A stretch of 64,000 nucleotides of DNA, from contig NZ_BJDY01000003.1 of NCBI RefSeq assembly GCF_005405385.1, forward strand, positions 1-64,000, in the 5' to 3' direction. Origin of the DNA: Lactiplantibacillus mudanjiangensis (GTDB lineage: Bacteria > Bacillota > Bacilli > Lactobacillales > Lactobacillaceae). The stretch's first letter is position 1. Every line of letters begins with the position of its first letter. Shown piece after piece: positions 52,808 to 60,957 of the stretch. A program made the position numbers and the translations under genes. The notes beneath the pieces were generated by a model. It had not been told where the DNA came from. It saw only the letters and a list, made by a program, of their open reading frames with translations, and searched no databases.

Positions 52808-52830
52808 GTTTTTCTAACAAGTGAGGTCAA
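52801..52830 (-). promoter_or_regulatory. Promoter of the NCS1 permease
   Basis: On the minus strand TTGACC (52825-52830) and TACAAT (52801-52806) are separated by 18 bp. Confidence 0.65.
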
Positions 52831-52897
52831 GCACGATTTTACAAATTATCTGATATTGCCGCAATTAAACTTTAGCCGTAAGATAAAAGTTAAGTTT

Positions 52898-53237
52898 ATG
52901 ACAGGTAAAGGTCGAAAGATAATTATTGCAATAGGAAGTGTACCCGTACTGATTTGAGTGATGCTAAATGGGTCACCTACGTCAGCCAGTGATTCTGCCG
53001 GCTGTGGGAGCACTTAGCGATTTATCGCTTAGAGCTCGGCGCTTTTGAAACACGCAGGTTTGGTGGTTCAAAACGACGGTCCAGACCGCTTTTTGGCCGG
53101 GCCGGGCCGACCACAGCGTTCCGGCTCAATGTGGGCGAACGGCAGGTGGCAAGCATCACTAGTTTCGATTGATAAGCACTTACCATATCAACGATGATTG
53201 CTAAATAAGTAACTTTCAACTTTTAGTCATGACAGGT
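52898..53237 (-). repeat. Palindromic element, copy G, flanked by a 9-bp direct repeat
   Basis: ATGACAGGT occurs at 52898-52906 and again at 53229-53237. Just inside are inverted ends AAAGGTCGAAAGATAA and GTAACTTTCAACTTTTA. The body, in minus orientation, is module 1 through its third arm (AGCGATTTATCGCT) joined to the end of module 2, the same interior deletion as copy E. It separates the divergent NCS1 permease and MFS genes, 70 bp and 30 bp from their starts of control. Confidence 0.82.
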
Positions 53238-53265
53238 TTAACTATAAAAAAAGGAAGTGACACAC

Positions 53266-54483
53266 GTGCATGGTGCACTAGTGGGTTGGCGGCGTAATTT
53301 GGCCGTCCTATGGTTAGGAACTTTTATTGCTGGGATGGGCTTTTCAGAAGTCATGCCCTTTTTATCATTATACGTGAGCGAACTCGGACATTTTTCACAC
53401 AGTCAATTAACAATGTACAGTGGTTTAACATACGCAGTCACTTTCTTCGTGGTCGCCGTGGTGTCGCCACTCTGGGGTAAATTGGCCGATCGCCGCGGTC
53501 GTAAAATTATGTTACTGCGCTCTTCGCTTGGGATGGCGATCGTCATTGGCTTAATGGGCTTCGTTCATAACATTTGGATGTTAATCTTTCTGCGTTTCCT
53601 GCAAGGCCTTTGTGCCGGCTACATTCCGAATGCCAGCGCGTTAATCGCCACCGAAACGCCGAAGGAAAGTAGTGGAACAGCGATTGGTATTTTAACTACC
53701 GGTTATGTCTCCGGTAATCTGATCGGCCCAATCCTAGGTGGGGTCTTAGCACAAGTCTTTTCGATTCGTTTAACCTTTATTATCACGGGTTGCTTATTAC
53801 TCATCGTCTTTTTCTTGAGTCTGTTCTTAGTACATGAAAATTACCGGCCAGATCCACACGCGGTCGTTAAACAAACGGGCAGTTTGCTCAGCCAGTTCAA
53901 AAATCCAACATTAATCATCGTGTTGCTCGTTTCCACAATGATTATTCAAATGGGTAATAACTCAATTACTCCGATCATCAGTCTCTATGTTCAACAATTG
54001 ATGCATAACGTCGGACCGATCACGGTCGTTGCCGGGATCATCGCCGCATTACCCGGAATTTCGACTTTATTGTCAGCACCACGTTTAGGACATTTAGGGG
54101 ATACTCGTGGGACTGGCCGGATCTTAGTTTTTGGCTTTGTTTTTGCCATTTTAATGTATTTCCCACAAGGCTTTGTTTCCAGCATCTGGTTACTCGGTGT
54201 CTTTCGGTTTATGATCGGAATTTCGGACGGAGCCTTATTCCCAACCGTTCAAACATTGCTCTCTAAAAACACCCCGCGCCACTTAACTGGCACAATTTTT
54301 AGTTGGAATCAGTCGTTTCAAGCCCTTGGTAGTATGTTAGGTTCCCTAGCCGGTGGGGTCGTTTCCAACTGGTTCAGTTACAGTGGGGTCTTTATCTTCA
54401 CCGCAATATCTTTACTGCTTAACTTCATCGTCGTGCTCTTTTTCATTCCTGAGTTACGACATCCATTTCAGAAAAAAGGATAA
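53266..54483 (+). CDS. MFS multidrug efflux protein (12 TM, DHA1)
   Basis: A 405-residue exporter of the DHA1 type, like Lmr/Nor/Tet pumps. Motif A is GKLADRRGRKIM, and motif C-like GNLIGPILGGVLAQ is present in TM5. GTG 53266 lies 10 nt after GGAAG; GTG 53257, three codons upstream, is too close to the ribosome site. It follows repeat copy G, so its promoter lies at or near the repeat end. Confidence 0.85.
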   Translation: MHGALVGWRRNLAVLWLGTFIAGMGFSEVMPFLSLYVSELGHFSHSQLTMYSGLTYAVTFFVVAVVSPLWGKLADRRGRKIMLLRSSLGMAIVIGLMGFVHNIWMLIFLRFLQGLCAGYIPNASALIATETPKESSGTAIGILTTGYVSGNLIGPILGGVLAQVFSIRLTFIITGCLLLIVFFLSLFLVHENYRPDPHAVVKQTGSLLSQFKNPTLIIVLLVSTMIIQMGNNSITPIISLYVQQLMHNVGPITVVAGIIAALPGISTLLSAPRLGHLGDTRGTGRILVFGFVFAILMYFPQGFVSSIWLLGVFRFMIGISDGALFPTVQTLLSKNTPRHLTGTIFSWNQSFQALGSMLGSLAGGVVSNWFSYSGVFIFTAISLLLNFIVVLFFIPELRHPFQKKG

Positions 54484-54486
54484 CCT

Positions 54487-54534
54487 AAATGGTCGCTAAA
54501 CAACACCCCGATAGTGTTGTTTAGCGACCATTTT
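54487..54534 (+). terminator. Intrinsic terminator
   Basis: AAATGGTCGCTAAACAACAC pairs with GTGTTGTTTAGCGACCATTT. Confidence 0.92.
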
Positions 54535-54636
54535 GAATCTTTACAATAATAATACCAACTCTTTACGCATTCGCGATTAAGCACTGAGTAGACAACGTTA
54601 AACTAAGCTTATTAAATGATCATTAGGAGGCTTACG

Positions 54637-55323
54637 ATGCCAACCATCACGTTAAAACACGTCCAAAAAACATATTTAAATCAACCCATTCTATCTGACT
54701 TAGATTTAACGTTGCCGAGGCATCAAATCACCACAATTACCGGAAAAGGCGCTGCCACGCTGCTCGGCTTAATTACCGGTTCACAACGCCCTGATGCCGG
54801 CCAAATTTGGTTTGATGATCGCTTGGTATTCAGCCATGCGACCCCACATCTAAACCACTCACCAGCACAACGCCAGATTGCTCAATGTGGTGATTTCGCC
54901 TTTTGGCCGCACTTAACCTTGCGCGAAAATATCGCCTTTCCATTACGCCATCAATTATCAGAACCGTTATTGACTCAACGAATCACTCGGGCCTTGGCGC
55001 AAGTCGACTTACTTGATGATCAAAATCGCTATCCGGGATCCCTTAGTGCCCATCAAAAACAAGCGTTGGCACTAGCCCGCAGTCTATCCCAACAACCAGC
55101 CGTCTTAATCTTTAATGACAGCTGGCAATTAGGCCACACGCTACTCGCAAACAGTTTGCGACAACAACTGGCAACACTAGCACGACAGCTAGCCCTGACC
55201 ACGATCATCGTCACTGACGATCAGGTAGCGGCCACCCAACTGGCAGACTATGTCGTTCAACTCAAACATGGCCGGATACAACAAGCTGGCACTGCCAAAA
55301 AGCTCGTTCTAACGGCTAATTAG
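54637..55323 (+). CDS. ABC ATPase homologue with all catalytic motifs degenerate
   Basis: A 228-residue protein with the full length and order of a PotA/CysA-like ABC ATP-binding subunit. ATG 54637 has AGGAGG upstream. The Walker A region reads TGKGAATLL (no GKS/T), the Q-loop reads QCGDFAFWPHLTLRENIAFPL, the signature reads LSAHQ instead of LSGGQ, Walker B reads VLIFND instead of LLLDE, and the switch reads VTDD instead of TH. ATP hydrolysis is therefore unlikely. No permease gene is adjacent. It may be a regulatory pseudo-ATPase or a decaying gene without frame lesions. Confidence 0.75.
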   Translation: MPTITLKHVQKTYLNQPILSDLDLTLPRHQITTITGKGAATLLGLITGSQRPDAGQIWFDDRLVFSHATPHLNHSPAQRQIAQCGDFAFWPHLTLRENIAFPLRHQLSEPLLTQRITRALAQVDLLDDQNRYPGSLSAHQKQALALARSLSQQPAVLIFNDSWQLGHTLLANSLRQQLATLARQLALTTIIVTDDQVAATQLADYVVQLKHGRIQQAGTAKKLVLTAN

Positions 55324-55340
55324 TCGTTAAAACGAGCTTC
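55297..55340 (-). terminator. Terminator overlapping the 3' end of the ABC homologue
   Basis: AAGCTCGTT..TAACG pairs with CGTTA..AACGAGCTT across the shared 3' region; on the minus strand it is followed by TTTTT, ending the hydrolase transcript inside the ABC gene. Confidence 0.65.
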
Positions 55341-55348
55341 AAAAAACG

Positions 55349-56287
55349 TTATTTTAGATATCGCGCCATAAATGTCGTGACTTTTTTCGTATACAATTTT
55401 GGATGTTGCGGATAAGATTCCGCATGTCCGGCGCCCGGAACCACCCACAACTGCTTATCTTTGACCGTTGTTGCTCGATAGTTTTGGTAGACCATCTTGG
55501 TTGGGACAAAGGTATCTTTACTACCATGAATGAAGAAGATCGGTAACTTATTGTGATGCAACTGTGTCACTGAGCTCGCCGTTAAGAAATTAAAATGGGC
55601 TTTAGCTTGTGCGACCCAGCTCGCCGTATAGATTAATGGAAATTTCGGCAAATGATAAAGTTCTTTCAATTCATAGCTGAGCTCATCACCGACACTCGTA
55701 TAGCCACAATCTTCAATAATCGCTTTGACTTGTGATGGTAATTTTTCACCACTCATCATCATCACGGTCGCGCCACCCATTGAGACACCAAATAAGCCGA
55801 TTCGGCTCTTAGTGCCTTCTCGTTGAATCACTTGCTTCGTCCACTTCACATAGTCTAACCGATCTGGCCAGCCAAACCCATAATAATGACCTTGGCTTTT
55901 CCCATTACCACGATCATCTGGTGCTAAGACGTTATAGCCTTGACGATGCCATAGTCGAATATAGCTCGCCATCTGTTCTTTATTACCCATATAGCCGTGC
56001 GCGACCACAATCGTCCGATTCGTTTTTTTAGCCGCCGGTACAAAATCGGCCACGAGTTTCAGGTGATCAGTCGCCGATGTTTCATGCCAAGTTTGCTTTT
56101 TGACTGTTTTAAGCCACTTTTGGTTAGTGGCTAAGGTGCTTTTGCTTTTATGTGAACTGTGATTTAACACTTTAGGCGTCGGTTCAAAAGCAAAATGATA
56201 CAAATAAAAGCTGCCCCCAGCAATACCGATACCGAGGATGATGACGATAGCTAAAGCCACCAGTCCCCATTTTTTTCGTTTACGCAT
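55349..56287 (-). CDS. Membrane-anchored alpha/beta hydrolase
   Basis: A 312-residue alpha/beta hydrolase. One N-terminal membrane segment (LVALAIVIILGIGIAGGSFYLY) anchors the enzyme outside. Seen are VVAHGYMGNKEQM (oxyanion hole), GLFGVSMGGAT (nucleophile Ser), HGSKDTFVP (Asp) and GAGHAESY (His). It resembles YqkD/BAAT-type esterases; substrate unknown. Start ATG; AGAGAGGG lies upstream. The DUF1836 gene lies just upstream on the same strand. Confidence 0.86.
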   Translation of the reverse strand: MRKRKKWGLVALAIVIILGIGIAGGSFYLYHFAFEPTPKVLNHSSHKSKSTLATNQKWLKTVKKQTWHETSATDHLKLVADFVPAAKKTNRTIVVAHGYMGNKEQMASYIRLWHRQGYNVLAPDDRGNGKSQGHYYGFGWPDRLDYVKWTKQVIQREGTKSRIGLFGVSMGGATVMMMSGEKLPSQVKAIIEDCGYTSVGDELSYELKELYHLPKFPLIYTASWVAQAKAHFNFLTASSVTQLHHNKLPIFFIHGSKDTFVPTKMVYQNYRATTVKDKQLWVVPGAGHAESYPQHPKLYTKKVTTFMARYLK

Positions 56288-56312
56288 GTTTCAATCCCTC
56301 TCTTAATGCCGC

Positions 56313-56765
56313 TTATGCCAAAGCTTGTTGTGTTAATAAATGATAGGCGACGGTTTGCGCCGCAAATTGAATGGCCTGACTCGTCGTGTCCGCAGTCGTT
56401 ATCGTCACCGGCTGTGCCCGCAGCGCTTGTTCAAAAGCTACGACGAATTCTTGATAACGGGCCTCAATTTGCCGTGAATCACGAATCTTTAAGATTGCCT
56501 GACTAATCGTCGTCAAGTTAAAGTCCTGTTTTAATAAAGTCACAACTAATACTGCAACAACCTGGTTGCGCGTATATTGCCGACCGGTTGGACGACTAAA
56601 GAAATGTTGTTTCACATAACTATTGACCATTGTTTTGGTCACTTCGGGAACGCCCAGTGGTGCCAACGCTTGATTAACCAATTGACAGAGCTGTTCCATA
56701 TATACCGGTACTCCAGGTAATTCAGCCCACGCCGGTAACTTAAATGTTGCTAAAGTTTGGGTCAT
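56313..56765 (-). CDS. DUF1836 family protein
   Basis: A 150-residue protein of DUF1836, seen as PGVPVYMEQLCQLVNQALAPLG then TKTMVNSYVKQHF-SRPTGRQYTRNQVVAVLVV, a helix-turn-helix-like region shared by this family. It is probably a DNA-binding or regulatory protein. Start ATG with AGGAGGAAAG upstream. The alpha/beta hydrolase follows 25 nt later, so they are likely co-transcribed. Confidence 0.8.
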   Translation of the reverse strand: MTQTLATFKLPAWAELPGVPVYMEQLCQLVNQALAPLGVPEVTKTMVNSYVKQHFFSRPTGRQYTRNQVVAVLVVTLLKQDFNLTTISQAILKIRDSRQIEARYQEFVVAFEQALRAQPVTITTADTTSQAIQFAAQTVAYHLLTQQALA

Positions 56766-56967
56766 CTACTTTCCTCCTGATTGCTTATTTAATTTACCGT
56801 AATTTAGAGTTAATTTCAAGAATAGCTATGGTATAAATTAGATTATATAGAATTATTATCTATGTAATTAATCACCATTATTGAGCGAAATTTACTTGAA
56901 TCCAGCTGACGTTTTCCGCTAAAATAGAGAGGTTACTAATTATGGCACCTATAGAAAGGACTTTCCT

Positions 56968-57441
56968 ATGAATAACGTGTATTTAGCGGCACCCTTTTTC
57001 GATGACGCTCAAAAAGAACGTATTGAACAAGTTAAGGCAGCTTTAATGGCCAACCCAACGATCAATGCTGATGGGATTTTCTTACCCCAAGAACATCAAT
57101 TTGAGGACGAACCTTTTGGCAGTCGTGCTTGGCAACAATACGTTTACGCTTCTGACATGCGCCAAGTGCATCGCGCTGATTTAGTCGTTGCTTTACTCGA
57201 CTTCGACATGACTAGCGATACTAACGAACCTGATTCTGGGACCATGTTTGAAATTGGCGCAGCAGTCGCCGAAAAGACCCCCGTCCTAGTTGTCCAATTC
57301 GATGCCGATAAGCAACTAAACTTGATGATTGCCCAAGGTTTAACAGCTTACTTCGATGCCAGCAAGACTGGCCTCCAAGAATTAGCAACTTACAATTGTG
57401 ATGACTTAAAATCAAAACCAGCTAACCGTCCCGTATTCTAA
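56968..57441 (+). CDS. ntd: Nucleoside 2-deoxyribosyltransferase
   Basis: A 157-residue enzyme that swaps bases between deoxyribonucleosides, typical of lactobacilli. MNNVYLAAPFFDDAQ at the N terminus, DLVVALLDFD and the nucleophile Glu in DSGTMFEIGAA are conserved, and the C terminus ends RPVF near the active site. Start ATG has GAAAGGAC upstream. It works with adenine deaminase and nucleobase permeases in salvage. Monocistronic. Confidence 0.93.
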   Translation: MNNVYLAAPFFDDAQKERIEQVKAALMANPTINADGIFLPQEHQFEDEPFGSRAWQQYVYASDMRQVHRADLVVALLDFDMTSDTNEPDSGTMFEIGAAVAEKTPVLVVQFDADKQLNLMIAQGLTAYFDASKTGLQELATYNCDDLKSKPANRPVF

Positions 57442-57452
57442 GATGACTAGCT

Positions 57453-57491
57453 AAAAACGGCGTGACCCGCTTAATGGGCCACGCCGTTTTC
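57453..57491. terminator. Bidirectional intrinsic terminator
   Basis: AAAACGGCGTG and CCC pair with GGG and CACGCCGTTTT between convergent genes. Confidence 0.9.
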
Positions 57492-57492
57492 T

Positions 57493-58362
57493 TTATTCAT
57501 CCACAAAAACTTGTTGCGCATAGGCTGCTGGTAAACGCACAATCACAAACATCGCGTAACGCCCATACTTGGCATTCGCCACTGGTTGGGTTGCAATACC
57601 AACTTTGGCTTTACGATAGAAAGTGCCTTCCGGAATGCCCCAGTTTTCATCCACCTGAAACCGATTATAAAGATCCTGCGTTAATTGCGTCTTAGTCCCA
57701 ATTGCCGCTACACACTTAGCCTTAGCCATCCCAAAACCTTCGACCAATTGATTAGCCTTTAACAATTTTTGATATTGTTGCGCATTGGCGTCTTTTTGAC
57801 TGGCCGCAATCGCTGCCGTTTCAACAAAATTGTCATAGTCATTCCCAGTATTATTTACAAAATGGTATTTAGTACTCATCATTTGTGTCAATACAGTCTT
57901 CGCTTGAGCTATCGTGGTAGCATCCGCATGAGCGCCTTCAAGACCACCTAACTCATCGATTAACCGCAAAGCTAAAGTGTCTTGACTACTCGACCCAATC
58001 GTTGGTGTCAAATAGCCACGCCAAATCCAACCATTCATCGAATGATCCGCGTTTTTTACATGATAATAAATCGCACTTTTTTTCGTTGTCTTATTAAACA
58101 GCTTTTCGTGCGCATCGGTATACCAGGTCACTTGACCAGTCGTCGTATTGACCCCATACTTTGTCCCCAAGTGTTGCGAATACCGGGCCCCGCGTTGCTG
58201 ATTATGATAAGCATGTCGCCCCATCGACTTACGCCAAACCAACCGTACATTTCGCGACCGTTTGGCCGAATATTGGCTAGTTGTTGCGGCCTGACTTCGA
58301 ACAGACCCAAAGCTAAGACCCGCTAGCAGCAGTCCACAGCCAATTAACAAGTTACGCATCAT
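57493..58362 (-). CDS. Secreted hypothetical protein
   Basis: A 289-residue exported protein with a signal peptide (LLIGCGLLLAGLSFGS) ending SQA-AT. A short module SAIYYHVKN...GWIWRGYL near residues 95-120 resembles SH3/GW-like wall-binding repeats. The rest (about 130-289) is helical and of unknown family. ATG follows AAGGGGGACG; a second in-frame ATG one codon later is equally possible. It stands alone and is probably wall-associated. Confidence 0.75.
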   Translation of the reverse strand: MMRNLLIGCGLLLAGLSFGSVRSQAATTSQYSAKRSRNVRLVWRKSMGRHAYHNQQRGARYSQHLGTKYGVNTTTGQVTWYTDAHEKLFNKTTKKSAIYYHVKNADHSMNGWIWRGYLTPTIGSSSQDTLALRLIDELGGLEGAHADATTIAQAKTVLTQMMSTKYHFVNNTGNDYDNFVETAAIAASQKDANAQQYQKLLKANQLVEGFGMAKAKCVAAIGTKTQLTQDLYNRFQVDENWGIPEGTFYRKAKVGIATQPVANAKYGRYAMFVIVRLPAAYAQQVFVDE

Positions 58363-58435
58363 GACGTCCCCCTTTTATTTACAAGGTCAGTGTACCACCC
58401 AAACCTTAAGCGACCTAGCGCAGTTTAAGGCCATC

Positions 58436-58471
58436 AAAAAAAGACCGCCAGCATTTCGCTAGCGATCTTTA
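58436..58471 (-). terminator. Intrinsic terminator
   Basis: AAAGAcCGC and AGC pair with GCT and GCGaTCTTT; T-rich on the minus strand. Confidence 0.75.
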
Positions 58472-58482
58472 TTAAATCAAGT

Positions 58483-60660
58483 TTAGTTGATATCAAAGGC
58501 TGAAGCCCGAGTCCAATTACCATTTTCCATTTGATAATAAGTGGTAACCGCACCCTTAGAATCAGTCCGACGCGCCCGTTGGACAATCTTCACGTTCATC
58601 TGGCTAACATCACCAGTCGTCCCTTTATCCTTGGCCAAGTCTTCGGCATCAAAGACTTTGTCATAGACTGGGTAACGTTTGATTAAGTTCAACGTCTTGC
58701 TGTAGTCTTCATATGTGATCTTGTCAAAGACTAAGCCACTCTTACGAATCCAGAATTTGGTAGCATCCTTAGCAGTCGTGAAGCGAATCCGGTACCAAGT
58801 CCCAGAATCAGCTTCGGCCTTCATGTCAATGTAAGCCCGCGTGTAACCTAACTTCGTCCAATCAACCTTAGTGGTCTTCCAGTTAGCTGCACCCTTGATA
58901 TGGTTATACAAGGCAAATTTTTTGGCTTGTAAATTAGTCGCTAATTCGGCATGTTGGGTGTTCAAACCGGCACGATACGTTTGTGTCTTATTGGTTTGCT
59001 TGTTTTTCTTCGTACTCCAACTGCTCAATGATTGTAAGTTGTTCTTCTTCTTGGCAGAAGCTGAAACCCCACCGATGCGAATCCAGTAGTGGGTTGCTTT
59101 GCTATCACTACTGAACGCAATCCGATACCATTGACCACTTGATGCCTTAGCATACTTATCAACATAGATCGTTGACCCAAGTTTCTTCCAGTCTGGAACC
59201 ACATAGTTCCAGTTCTTATGGCCCTTCACATGGTTATATAAGGCATACTTCTTGCTAACCGCTTTAGCACTAACTTTAGCCGTTTGCACTTGCGTTCCAT
59301 GGAAATAGCTTTCCACTTTATTAGTGGCCTTACGCTTCTTCGTTGGCATCGAGATCGTCAACTTACCAGAATCGGTAATTTGTGTGCCAGTTGGCACTTC
59401 TTCAACTTGCGTGGTTGGCAAAGCTTTCGAGTTGTTATTACTAATTTTTGCATCAGTCGTATCGAAGTTAGCCGTAACAAATGGCACACTACTTTTAGAC
59501 GTTTGAATCGTGTTCCCAGTAATCGTAATGTTGGTCATCTTGGTGCCAGTGGCGGCATCCAAATAAACGTAACGGTTATCGGGACTCAAATTTGAGAAGG
59601 TATTGTTTTTAATGTTTAAATTGTCCATGGTAATCGTCTTTTCGGTATTGTATAGCCGAATGTAATTCCCTGAACCTAACGCATACTTGTTAACAAATTG
59701 GTTGTTTTGAATGTATAAATTCGACACATCGCGGAAATGAATATTAGCGTCATCTGCCGTTAACAGTGGTCGAACATCTTGAACATAGTTATTTTCAAAG
59801 TAAACATCATGAATAATACCGGCAGCACCATGGTTATAAAGCGCATGTTGACCAATTGGGTTAGGCGCAAAACTTTGGACATAGCCACTGGTCTTTTGGA
59901 CTGGCAAGAATTTGTTGTTCGTCACATGGACATCATAGGTTGGTAAGTTATCATATTGATCGCCCGCATTTTTGTAAGACATCGCCTTAGCATTTGAGTA
60001 ATCAATTTGAATCGCTTCTTTATACTGCTTATCCGTCCCATTAAAACCAGTAAACGTTGAGTTGGTAATCGTAATGTTATGACTACCATCTAAATCAATA
60101 TAATGCCCAGTTGGTGATTCAGCATTATCAAAGGTACAGCCATCAAACGTCACAGCTGAAGCATGGTGCACACTTTGCGTGAAGATTGATTGTCCCGCTG
60201 ACGTTTGACTACCCTTAAACGTGGCATTTTTCCAAGTGATGTTAGAAATCCCACCATCGTAACCTGCTTTAGGGCTTGGATAAACGAAGTTGACCCGACG
60301 CGCATTATCAACGATAAAATTAGCCCCATCTTCAAAATTAAAGGTAATATTTGAATGTAAGGTCACAATTTCAGTCCCAGTGTCACTCCCAAAGTGATAG
60401 TCACCCTTAGGCACATTGATCACGAGTGGCGCGTTTGTATGCGCATCAATAATGGCTTGTAAGTTCTTAACATTATCAATCGCATCGTTGTTACCTACTA
60501 AACCGGCCGTCTTTGCATTGACCGTTACCGTACTAGTAGCTGCCGCGGCAGGCACGCTTGGTTGAATCAACGTCATACTCCCCGCTGTCAACAACACACC
60601 CATCGTAACCATTCCAAGCCCGGCCACCCAATGGCGATGCCGGTTTATACTATGTTTCAT
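58483..60660 (-). CDS. Secreted right-handed beta-helix (pectate-lyase-like) protein with wall-binding repeats
   Basis: A 725-residue extracellular protein. ATG 60660 is chosen for GGGGAGG upstream; the signal ends PAAAA-TS. Residues about 45-420 form a parallel beta helix, seen as recurring NITFNFEDG, NITWKNATFKG, NITITNSTFTG, NLYIQNNQFVN, NITITGNTIQ units, as in pectate lyases and glycan-degrading enzymes. The C-terminal ~270 residues hold three SH3/GW-like repeats with YALYNHVKG and FALYNHIKG. It may bind or cut a polysaccharide; no catalytic residue could be assigned. Confidence 0.83.
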   Translation of the reverse strand: MKHSINRHRHWVAGLGMVTMGVLLTAGSMTLIQPSVPAAAATSTVTVNAKTAGLVGNNDAIDNVKNLQAIIDAHTNAPLVINVPKGDYHFGSDTGTEIVTLHSNITFNFEDGANFIVDNARRVNFVYPSPKAGYDGGISNITWKNATFKGSQTSAGQSIFTQSVHHASAVTFDGCTFDNAESPTGHYIDLDGSHNITITNSTFTGFNGTDKQYKEAIQIDYSNAKAMSYKNAGDQYDNLPTYDVHVTNNKFLPVQKTSGYVQSFAPNPIGQHALYNHGAAGIIHDVYFENNYVQDVRPLLTADDANIHFRDVSNLYIQNNQFVNKYALGSGNYIRLYNTEKTITMDNLNIKNNTFSNLSPDNRYVYLDAATGTKMTNITITGNTIQTSKSSVPFVTANFDTTDAKISNNNSKALPTTQVEEVPTGTQITDSGKLTISMPTKKRKATNKVESYFHGTQVQTAKVSAKAVSKKYALYNHVKGHKNWNYVVPDWKKLGSTIYVDKYAKASSGQWYRIAFSSDSKATHYWIRIGGVSASAKKKNNLQSLSSWSTKKNKQTNKTQTYRAGLNTQHAELATNLQAKKFALYNHIKGAANWKTTKVDWTKLGYTRAYIDMKAEADSGTWYRIRFTTAKDATKFWIRKSGLVFDKITYEDYSKTLNLIKRYPVYDKVFDAEDLAKDKGTTGDVSQMNVKIVQRARRTDSKGAVTTYYQMENGNWTRASAFDIN

Positions 60661-60957
60661 GATTAAATTTCCTCCCCACAACCCTTTTTCATGGTTAATC
60701 CCAGTTTATCATGAATTGGAAACGGATAAACCCTTGATCCAATTTTGTAAAACAATCGACATATACAAATTTTTATACTTGCGACTATAATCACCGTATG
60801 ATTATTTTAATGGGAAACTAATCTACAGCACCTATATCATAGCCAATTCACCCTCTCACTGTACAAAATATTAAATAGTTTGTTCGCTAGATTAACGACA
60901 TTTAGCCGAATATTGTTATAATTAAACTATTAATCTAATTCTGAAGGAGTGGGCTTC

